The position numbers were made by a program, and so were the translations under genes. From Ectobius pallidus (Eukaryota; Arthropoda; Insecta; Blattodea; Ectobiidae), in assembly GCA_964059195.1 (NCBI GenBank), contig CAXKWD010000005.1:140207686-140271685 (forward strand): 64,000 bases of DNA, given 5' to 3'. Under the pieces are notes generated by a model that did not search any database, had not been told where the DNA came from, and was given only the letters and a program-made list of their open reading frames with translations. How positions within the stretch are numbered: the first letter of the stretch is position 1; every line of letters starts with the position of its first letter. Positions 25,201 to 37,200 of the stretch are shown piece after piece.

Positions 25201-28200
25201 CAAAATATAGCTTGCAGTGATTTTTTTTCAGTTATAGAATTCTTTTAAAACTGGCGTGGATGTTAGGAAGATTATTTAAGAAACATACTGTACTGTATTT
25301 CCCCTGCCACTATTTGTAAACGTAGTGCGGTGGAATGAGTTAGCTATGTTAAGAAGTCGGACAGAGAGCCTGTATGAGGGTGGAACCGGAAGAAAGAGCT
25401 CTTCAAACAATGAGACATTCCAGATTTTCACTTCTTTTAGTCCAATGCTCATTCAGCTGTTAAACACTACACTACAGTTACTCGTAAGGTTGTGAAAATA
25501 AAGAGAGCTGGTGTTACACTTCAAGAGAAACGAGAAGTTTGTGAATATAATGAAAGATTTCCAAAGTCTAGCCAGTAGGCTATTCCATCGCAGTTTTTCG
25601 TTATTGTGGGGGAAAACTGTTAGTCGGAGATGCGTAGGCAATATTGTATTGTTATTTTTATTTTAAAAATTAGATTTCATTTTAGTGCCACCCTCCCTTT
25701 GTGCCATTAAATGTTGAGACCGGATGGTGGCATTATATCGAGGGTTCACTGTATTTGATTTATATGATTTGAAAATGATGTGTGTCAGGCTGCAGGAGTA
25801 ATTACAGTAAAGGGTGGTACAAGAGATTAATTTATCATATGTTAATTAAATAAGATGGTTGACATTAAACAAGTTAGACTTCACTTTTACTTACATATTT
25901 GCAGAATGCCCGTTTCATGGGCTTTGCCCAGATTTTCAACTGCAAGTTTTAAGTGTTTGAATGTCAACCATCTCATTTAATTAACACAGTATATTGTTTC
26001 ACTGTTCAAAAGGTCCATTATTATACCGGTGTTATGTTTTAATAATTCATCATAGTTCAATTTTCCAAAGGAACAGGAATTGGGTATTGATTAAATACTG
26101 ATCGATTTTAACCATTAAATGCAGAACAGTACATACAGCATGTTTCATCAAGTCAGTATACAAAACAAAAATACACAACAATTAGGTAGAAAATATTCCT
26201 AGAAAGACTAGTTTCCCTCAGCAGGGAGTGTCGGTTAGAATGTATTCATCATACTGATTCAAAAGACGACTAAGGCAGACCAAATAAAAAACTTTTGATG
26301 GACTTCCTACGTGTATGTGTAAGAAATTATCAAGTAGGCCAAGATTTGTGTTTTTTGTGAATAAAAATGAAGTTTCTTACCAAGTTTTCAAGGAATGAAG
26401 TCCACTCTATTGCAACAGGTTATCCCTTGAAATTGCTATTCTGTCTCATGCCCAACCATTATAAAATGAAAAAGTCTTTTACCTTTTCACTGTTAACATA
26501 TCGTTCACTGTGCCAACTGGTGGTGCTGAATTATTTTGCAAATTTCTTTTGTAATCATAAATGTTCAAACAATCACAAATAGGCCTAATTACATTTTTGT
26601 CTGAATTTAAGAGCACAAGAAGTTTAGACTGATTACTGTATTACTGTAATTAATTATGTTAGGGTATTTCATTGTATTGAATTGCCCCCAAGCTTTGCTT
26701 TTCCGGGTGGTGTTCAAATGCATGTTTGTAAAATTTTATATTGTAATTTGTAGTAATAAATTTATTGTTCTTAATTATTATTAATTATGCAAACCTGGGG
26801 ATGAATGTAATCATAACACAGCAGAGGTCTTTACTATACTATGCATCTTAATGGATGGTGCAATACATCGCCCAAAATATTTAGCTACAGATGGCAGTCC
26901 AAGACATAACTGGAACTGATCGTGTCAAGATGTAGGCAATGGTGACAATATTTGCTGACACTTGGAATCTATCTCATTGAGTTTATTGGCATGCAAAGTG
27001 GTGCATCATATACAGGTATATGCATCAGAGCATGCCCAGCAGTAATGTGCGCTGACACATATATGGCTGTAGCAGTGAAAGGGTTCTATAATCAGTATGA
27101 TCAATGCCGAGATTTTGTTTCTATTTTTATACATGAAGTTTCTGTAGACTTGTACTTATGTTGAGGAAAGAGCCTGACAGCATGGGGTGGCAAAAACAGA
27201 GAAAAACTTACCAGTTTTTTGCTGGTCTTGCATACAAGGTATTCCCTATAGAATTCAGGGGTCATGGGACACCACACTTCTGCACACTGGACCCTTGCAA
27301 TAAAGCCACGCTTCTGCAGTTCTAACCAGTTAGCTTCATACAATTTTGGTCCAATAAGAAAGTTAAGGTCTGCAATTTTGTCATCTTCTCGCAGCAGTGT
27401 TGCCGTGAGGCCAAGTTTGCAATGTGACTGCACAATTGTCAGTACACGTCGGAACATCTTGGCAGGGATTGTATGTACCTCTGTAACATAATGGAAAGGT
27501 ATAGCACATAAGTTTATATACATACATAAAGAATAAAAAACAGTAGAATTTTCTTGTTCTCGATATATGCCAAATTATCATGAGGCTTCAAGTTTAATAC
27601 CATCTACCTAACTGGCTGCCGAATCTGCCATAAAACACAATGTAACGTCAGTTATCAGAACTATTTGGGACTGAGGGTGGTTCGGATTTTCAATTTGTTT
27701 GGATTACCGAATAAGTACAAAATAACTTTCTAAAACATGGAGAAACTATGATAGAAATAAATAACAATGTAGTTACACACTTTAATGAAAATAATCACTC
27801 TTCAGACAAACTGACAAATGGGTAACTTCTTTACATTTGACTAACAAACATTCAAGATATGAGGGAAAATGAGAGAGTACTCCAAAGAACTCAATCATAC
27901 ATAAAAAATGAATTCTTAGTTAAATTAGAGTATTTTTCATATACAACACTTTTTAAAGCCAATTATTAACTGAAAAAGGATGTACGAGGTGCTATCCAAA
28001 AGTTCTCAAAATTCAGAAGTAGTACGATTGAGTGGTAGTACATGAATATCAGTCAATCAAGTTTATTGTCTGTAGACCTAGGTACAAGGTATTAGACAAA
28101 TTCAAGTTACTTCTTAGACAAACATTTGCAGGAGTAGACTTAATAGCTATAAGTATAAAGTTAGACAGTAAGAATTTCTTCTTTGATGAAAGTATCCTTG

Positions 28201-31200
28201 CAGGATTCATTTCGTTGTAGTCTAAATATTGTTCTAATGCAGCGTTTTTGTATGGTAAGTACTCTTTTGAGATTAGTCATAGCTGTAGCGCCCCAGAGCT
28301 CAATACCATAAGTTAACTGAGAATAAAAGAGACCATAATACATCATAATTAAAATATTTTTGTTAACAAATGAGGACAGAAGCAGAATAAGCAGCCAGGT
28401 GACACTATACATCTTTTGTGAGCCAGTGTTCCAAATGGTTTTGTTCTGAGTGAATGCTTTTAGTATTTGTGATCGTTTTTCCTGTTGCTATAATTCTGAT
28501 TTTCACAATGACGGAGAGGGAGCACTGCATATGTGTGAAATTTAGTTTCAAAACTCTGAAATACTGCTGCAAAATTGCATGATATGTTAAACAAAGCATT
28601 TGGAGACATGCTCTAAGACCAGACCCAAACCTGACAATGGATCAAGCGGTTTAAAAATGGCTAACATTGGTTGATACGATGATCGTTGTGAACAGCATTC
28701 AACTGGCATTACACCCGAAAATGTCACTGCTGTTCAGGCTGTGATCTGGAAGGATCGCAGACAAACCATTGAGGGCATCTGCATGTTGTTGAACTATCGT
28801 GTGGCATGAGCCAGAGAATTTTATCCAATTCAACATTTTGTCAACATGTGAAAGACTGCGGCAAAGTTAGTTCTGTGATTGTTGAGTGCTAGAAGAAGCA
28901 AAATTGCTTGTAGGTCTGAAGGGATTTTCAGAATCAGCTCATGATTATCCAGACTTCCTTTCCGAGGCTGTCACAGGATTTCGTGAATTTGAAACAAAAC
29001 TTTACACAGATGCACTGTGTTCCTTACATATCACTGTGAAATCACAATGTAAGCAAAATGCAATAATGGAAAAAAACATTCACAAACATTAAACGTGTTT
29101 GCTCAGAACGAAGCTGCTTAGCACAATGATTCACAAGAGAAGTATGAAGTGCTAGCTGCATTTTCTCATACTAGTGCACAGTTGTGTGCCACATACGTAC
29201 CTCGGGAAGTTTTGCGTAGTACCTTGTATAATGGATTACTTTTATACTAATGAGACATCACTAACTTCTTCTGATTAATTCTTCCATTGCAATTAATGAT
29301 ATATTATTGTAAAGAGAAATCAACAGTACATACCATCAAGTACCATAATACCCCACTCTTGATCTTTCAGCCAATTCATTGTCTGTTCAGCTTCCCATGA
29401 CCTCTTCTGAGTGTGAGTGATCATAGAATATGTTGTTACAAGGATTCCACATCCCATCGGCTTATCTTTGGCTTCAGAAGTGAACCGGCATATCATGCTG
29501 TCATCAGCTACCACAATTAATCAAGTTAGATTAAAACATGTTTAATACTGCAAAATAATAAAATATTTATAAATAAATACTAAAGTGGAAAAATGAAGTT
29601 GATATACTGGGGTTGATCCAAGTCTGACTAAACACTAAAATTAAGCCATAGAAGCTATTTCCACCTTACTTGACTGAAATAAAATTTTTGTGTGATAAAA
29701 TGTAAGTCAATTTCTTCGCGGGTTATCAGCTGAGTCAAGGTTCGACTCCCACAAAGAAATCATCAATAGTACTCACAGAGACAAATTAAAGTCAACCACA
29801 AAGATATGAGAGTCTTAAAGTTACCTGTGGACCACATTTTGAACTGCTGTTTCCATTGTTCGACGGACACACCAGAATTACACAATACAAGTGCTCGTTT
29901 GCGTACTGTACAGCAAGCAGTCACACCAACCAAGCTTTTGCCAGCACCTGAACATAAAAGAGGCTGAATGTTTTATTTTAATAGCAATACCTAGATATTT
30001 TAATTCAAGGAATAATAGCAAATAGCCACTTTCATTAAGTAAATAGCAAGGAAAGGAAAAACACAATGCTCGAAAAATAACAGTAATTTAAGGAAACTTA
30101 TTACTGTACCTTATTTACCTGAATATAAGCCACCCCTGATTTTAAGTTGCACGTGCCATTTTAACACCACAGGAAAGAAAAAAATGTAATTAACGCCACA
30201 GTGGAATGCCTCATTTTCACACATAAGTAACACATACTTAATGGGGGAGGTACACCTTTGGTTAGTGTAAAATTAGATAACTTTAACATTTTGTATCTCA
30301 GGAACCTCAAGACCCACTGAACTGAAATTTGGCATACATAATATATATTACACCTGCATAAAGTATGAAACACTTTTCACTGAATCATATATACATAAAC
30401 AAAGCTATATTTATTCTGTGCAGTCCATGAATGTTGAAGCTCATGTGATTTGCCTACTTTTCATAACTGTATATTCAATTATCACCGATATCAAATAATT
30501 AAGAATTTCAGTATGTAAACGCTGTACCTCCCCCTTTAAGTGAAACAGACCTGAAATCTAGAAAAGAAAGATAAAATTACTTAAAACAACAAACTCAAAT
30601 TTTATTTCAACACATTGTAAATGAAAATGAGGAATTCAAAATACAGATCAGTACTATACATTTCACATGACTCATCAATGTTTCTGATTTAAAATTACTT
30701 TTATTTGCATTTCCTTGGATATGACCAGAACATCTTGGAGATATATTCTATAATATCGCTATCACAAAAGATGTGGAAAACAAAGCATACAATAAACATC
30801 TCTTAAGAAGTTATACACATTTTCTATGATGCTTGAATAAGAATCAATATATTTTCAATGTTCAATTGAAATTATTACCAGTATATCGATACCTCACGTG
30901 CATTTGAGCTTTACGTTTTTCTGACTGCCTTGGTTCTGTGGTTATTGATGCCTGGAATTATGGGAATTGGCCACGGTAGATCAACCGGCTATGTTGTGTG
31001 CATTTTTTAACATACTGAAAAAGCATTTGTATGCAATTTTAAACCACAGGTATATTTTGCCAGGCTTAATATAACAAAAAAAGTGGTGGCTTGCATTCAG
31101 GCAAATACGGTATTATCAACAAATTGCCTATTTTATTTTATTTACCAGTATTTTAGCACTCCTGTAGATCAGCAGTACTGGACAAAATGCAAAATACAAT

Positions 31201-34200
31201 GAACACAAACATACCATGAACACCATACTATGAACTTTACAGAATAATTACAATTACAATTACAATACAATAAAAAAGTTAAAGGATTCATGCAGATTGC
31301 AATTATTAGTATCTTCTAGGAAGTATGAACCATTGTAATAAATATATAAAACGGGAGAAGTGGTATAAACAGTAAAGCTATTGATTCATTAATTACAATG
31401 GACAATTTTTAAACACTTGTAGCTCTACTTACGTCACAATTTTCGGACTAGTTTCGGGGAAGACTTTCATCCCCAACATCGGCAGTTGGTAGACTGCCAA
31501 GTGCCAATGATGGGGATGAAAGTCTTCCCCGAAACTAGTCCGAAAATTGTGACGTAAGTAGAGCTACAAGTGTTTAAAAATTGTCCATTGTAATTAATGA
31601 ATGAACCATTGTATTTATGGAGAAAAAATCTATTTTTATAGTTTTCCTTTCTAGAACATGTATTGCAATATGGTAGTGAATTTTAAGGCAATTTCCGTTT
31701 AATCTGGACTTTCATGATCTGGACATGGTCCAGTCCCATCTGGTCTATATTAGCAGGGCTCTACTGTATAATTCATAATTTATATTCCTATTTGACAATT
31801 TGTGTTCAGTGATCACCATATTAGGTTGATATACATACCACAAGGAAGAACTATTACTCCAGAGCGAGCACGACCATTTCCAAACATCTTACGCAGGCTT
31901 TTCTCCTGGTATGGTCTCAACACAGCAGAAGGTTTTAAATCAATACTGCAAAACAGGTTCCATTATCATGTTAGACAAATATATTACATGTATTCCTTGT
32001 GACTAAGGCAACTTTCTTAAGAGAAAAATTATCTGACAAAACTGGAGGTGATCTTACACTTGGTACATTTGGATATTTCTGATTTGGTTTTTGAGGTGTT
32101 GAACTGCATAATAGCATGGATTGAGTAAATAGGGTGCACAAAAATAAATGTTACATAATAGTACGAGTAACAACACAATAAATAATTAACTGATAGGCAT
32201 TCCAAAACCCCACATAATAATAGCAACTACATAATATAACAGTACAAGGAGGAAAAGCAGGATATTAATCATAACTGCAGGACAATGAAAAAGATAACAT
32301 TTATTATATAAATAACCAGTTCCACTTACTTGATATCTGGGTTGACTGTGTCATTTCTGAAATCATATTCTGCTAGGAGTGGATGCTCAAGCTCAATACA
32401 TCGTTTCTGTAATACTTCAATTTTTTCCTGTAATACAATAAAAAAATATTAAGAATTTAATGGCAGTGCACTTAAGTCTCCACATGTATTACTGGCTGAT
32501 CTTATACAGGACACAACGCAACATTTGAATCTTAAAATACTGCATTTTATGAAAGAGAATCTAATACTGCTGTTATTTGTGGACTATAATGCAAAATAAA
32601 GATTGATTGGAAGACAAACGGCAGAAAATTTAATTCTATTGTTATTCAATTTCTTTAAAATCAAATATTTTGAACTTTGATCAAATTTTTAAAGATCCTT
32701 CCTCATCCATTTTGAACTAATATCAAACTACCGGTATATCAAAACACTAAAGCTCTATCCACAATGCGCAGTCGGCAGTTGTTAGTCGGTAGACGGTAGT
32801 TTGTAGTCAAAGTATAACGTGAGGTGATCAATGGATGCCATTCACAATGTGCAGCTGCAGACGACAGCAGACAATCGGCAGTTGGTAGACAGTAGTCGGC
32901 AGACGAGAAATTCATCTCTGACCACGAACTGAACGACTGCAAGTAACATATTACGAGAATGAAAATTATTTACTAGTGCAAATACACAGATTAGCATACT
33001 ACGAGAAAGCAAGATGTGTTTATAACATATATTATCCAATTATAAAGCGATTCCTCCACCTTTTTTATTCTGTAAAATGTTTCCCTAACCTCAATGTCGA
33101 CAGCATATTGTAGATGACTCGAGTGCTGCTCCCAAGCGGCCGATTGCAACAGCAAACTGCCGACTACTGACTAACAACTGCCGACTGCGCATTGTGGATA
33201 GAGCTTAACTCTTGAAAAGGAATGTACACATACTTTTCATTGGCATGCTGTACGGTACACAACATTCCCCTTCATTTTACAATTCACAGGTCATCTGGGG
33301 AAGCGAGTTACTGCATTCTTAAAAGGAACAAAATCTTTCAGTCTGATAACTGTTTGATAAAACCAGATTTGTGTGCATTTCTAAAACTGCTTGCCAAAAT
33401 AATTCTAGAATCAAGGGTAATGTAAATACTAAATGTACTAAAAATACTTTTAAGGGGAAAAAAACAAGTAGCATTATTAATAAAACAAGATCAGACACAA
33501 GAATGTTCCAATAAAATTAGTTTAATCCCCATACGATACTTAGTGCTTATTTCCCTTTAGACAGCAATTTTATTACTGGAATACTATTTACTGGGATTTA
33601 AGCTATTACTGGGATAAATATTTTTAAATGTGAACTGACCTGGTTAACTTCAAAAGAGACTGTCTTGAGAACAGCTTCTTCCTCATCATCCTCATCTTCT
33701 TTATCAATTTTATCATAGAAGTTAGTGATGTCTTCAGGTACAGCACCTTCTGCAGGTTGGTTGTCTGGTTGGTCAGCAGGTGTACCATCTGCAGCATCTT
33801 TTGGAGCTGCACTGGTGCTGCTAGTGGCCTTACTACCAAACTATAAATACCAGTAAAATAAACACGTATTTAATCACAGACATAAAATTTTTACTAAATT
33901 AAACTCCATGGTTCTACATTCCTTGTTGGATTAGTCCTACCACCTGATCACTGTGTCATCTGTAACAGGCAGATGGCAGGATTGGGCATGTGGTCAGCAC
34001 ATTGTTTTGCATCACTGAAGGATACATAGCCCAAATAAAATCTGATTAATGCACTCATGTAATTTTATTTATTCTAATCATGGCCAACACATCTTTCTCA
34101 CCTCACATTCTGATATAGAATAAGAGGCCATATTCCAAAGAGAGCTTATTCAGTTGTTTCAACCTGATGTAAAGCTTTACTTTCACCAGGCAAGGCAGAG

Positions 34201-37200
34201 TTTTTACAAACAGTGGGTGGCTTATAACTACCCTTCAGATAATTTTTTCGAAAAAACGTTTCACATAAAAGTTTAGCTCTTAGTATAAGCACCCCATGTA
34301 GAAAATTTAAACAAAATTGTAGAGCTGCTTAAGAGAAAAAACACTATGTTCTTCATGGAAAGTCCCCTTAAAAATAAGAGAAAGTTGTCGCCAGTATTTG
34401 TGTCACATCCTCAGAAGGTACCTAACCCAAATACAAAATATTGTTTTCACACAATTTTTCATTCTGGAGCTAGGCTATTCACAGACAAGTTTCTGAAAAT
34501 AGTATTTTTTTGGATTCAAGGGACCTCAAACATGTATTTATGTTAAAAACTCAACTTCGAATTTCGGGGTTGAACACAATACTTCCTTTACCTATAGTAC
34601 CTATGGTACGGGTAGAGGTGTACATATTCTGATTTTAGCTTGCCTGCCCCTTTGAAATTCTGCAACCAGTCACAGCTTTTAACTTGCTTGACTTGAAAGC
34701 AAGCCAGATTACAACGATGATAAGAAATACTGTCGCTATGAGTCACAAGCTCTTCATAACTTGGTGGGTTGCACAGGACCTAAGGAAACTGCAAGGCCTG
34801 GCGGAAAGAATATGAAACTGGGTATAGCAGTGCACTGGTAAGTCGTGCAGTTACGTAGTTGAGGAACTTCAGATGTGTTTAGAGAATTTTACCCTGAAGG
34901 AAGCCGAGGAGAAACTAAAATGTGGACAGTTTGAATTAATTATCAATGAACAAAGGTACTAGTCCGGCATGGGAAAAATTTTCAAACATTTTCGAGAAAA
35001 CATCATAAAATCATTAATAACAATAACAAAAATCCCTTTAGGCAAGCCTACAAGCTGAGGTAGATTTCGAAGTGCTTTTGTTTTAATTTACTGTCGCTGC
35101 GTAGCACTCTTCTTCTTTAGCCTTGGCATGACAAACCCGCAATAATAACTGCAAAAAAGAGGAAAGAGAACTTTTTCAAACATTCAAATCTCGCCTTATA
35201 TGAGAACTATCAAGAAACTAGTTATTGATTTGTAGAGTACTCATCAAGAGCTTTTCAACGATACCCCACAAGACGTAGTTTCGAAAATTTCGAATTTCCA
35301 TCCCCATACCCCCACCTCCAATCGTACTCCCAAAACCCCCGAATCGTTGGTGTCACTGTGAACTCCATAAGGAGTACTCTAATTTATTCAAACAAAGTTT
35401 CCCTCTATGCTTCATAGGGGCCGAGATATAAATGTTTTAAAATTTCAACCCCCTCCCCCGACCACCCCCTTAGGCCAATTTTGCTCATTAACGAACTTGT
35501 CTGAACTATTGGGCCTAGAAATAACATAATAAAATTTGATTCAAATATCTTGAAAATTACCGCCGCTAGCGTGTAAAGATATATATGTATATATATATAA
35601 ATATATATATATACATATACATATACTGTATATAAATATCACAATTTTTTTAACAGGCGGTGGTTTCGTACTTAGGGAGGCATGAAACGTAAAGATATGA
35701 ACGAATTTTTTGAAAGTCATTAGGTAGATTTTTCTTTGAAATCTACCTAATAATAAAAATAATAATTGTGTTAAGACGCTAAAACGATTTTTAATACTTT
35801 ATCCACCTTTTATTTATCTGCATGGTGAATTTCTTCTACCAGCATGTAGAAAAGCAAGAAAGTATTACCTACACTTAGCAACTACAGTTGTTTAGCTGAT
35901 AGGAATGTCGCAAGTTTATTCTGACTTGCCTAGGCTGGGTTTGACCTGACCCATCAAGCTTAAAGAAACCTGCCTGCTTCCTAGCTATGACGCTGGCAAC
36001 TTGCTTGCCTGGCGTTCAAGCGGGTATGGGCAAGCTAAAATCGAGATTTGTACACCTCTAGGTACGGGCAGAGTAAGTAAAGATAACTTGTTTATACAAC
36101 AGCCAAAAAGATTTAAATTATTTGTTTTACATCTTTTTTTTCTAGCTGCTACCTATACTTACCAGAATTCTAAATGCATGAAGTTTTTTATCTACTTAAA
36201 TAAACATTGATACGCCAGGGAAATAAGACAAAAAAAAAGGCTGTGGTTCAAAATAATTAAAGGAAATCTTGAAATTATGTTATATGCTTTGTTTTACTCA
36301 TAAGTTGAACAGTTTAAGTTTGGCCCAATTTCCTACATCTGCAATCTCCAAAAACTTGCCAAATTTTTGCCAATTTTAGGAAATTGGGGCAAATTTAAAC
36401 CATTCAATTTAGGAGTAAAACAAAGCATTTAAAACAATTTCTAACTTCCCTCAAATTATTTACCCGTAACGTATTTTATTTCTTCTGACTTTGGAATACT
36501 CTAACCCTTCAATGTTTTGAGAACTCCACTTAGAGTGAACAACCAGAAGAATGAAGTTAGTTGGTATTAAAAGTGAAATTCTCTTCCTTGAAGGCTATAT
36601 GCGACAAAATATTGATAATGTGAATTCTGAATATTCTTACCGGAAGCACTCCCTTCTTTTCCTGAACCTCTGTAATGAAGTTATCATCTGCAGTATCAAT
36701 ATTTCTTCTCAAACGACACTCCTGTACAACTGGATCTTTGAGGAGTTTCTGGAGGACCTCAGGGTGCGGAGACTCCACAAAATACTGATTGTGTTTCAGT
36801 ACTAATTTTACCTGCAATCCACAAGAACAGCAACAGATTTGCTAAAGAACATTACTAATAACACATTTTTATTTACAAAAATCACTGTTTAATTTTATAA
36901 TTAGGATATCTATAGAATGCAAGATTCAAAAGGTGTAATTAATCAGTTGAATCTGAAGTACAACCTTGAAAAGACATACTTACTTGTTTTCTTCAGGGCC
37001 AGTTCTACAGCGGAACATATTTACCCACTCCACTTTCTCAAAAAACGGTGACCGAAGCATAGCTTGGCTTTTTTTCTGCATTTTCACATTTTTCTTATTT
37101 GAATTATGTAAAGTGAAGTTATATCATTCAACAAATATCTACATCATAAGAATACAATAAAGAATCTATATTATACTGTAATTTTGTAAGAAATAATCTA

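Noticed and set aside
33624..33839. 71-codon minus-strand frame starting [11 protein letters not shown]
   Set aside because: Wrong frame of XPB exon 7; the true frame reads [13 protein letters not shown] and joins neighbouring exons in phase.
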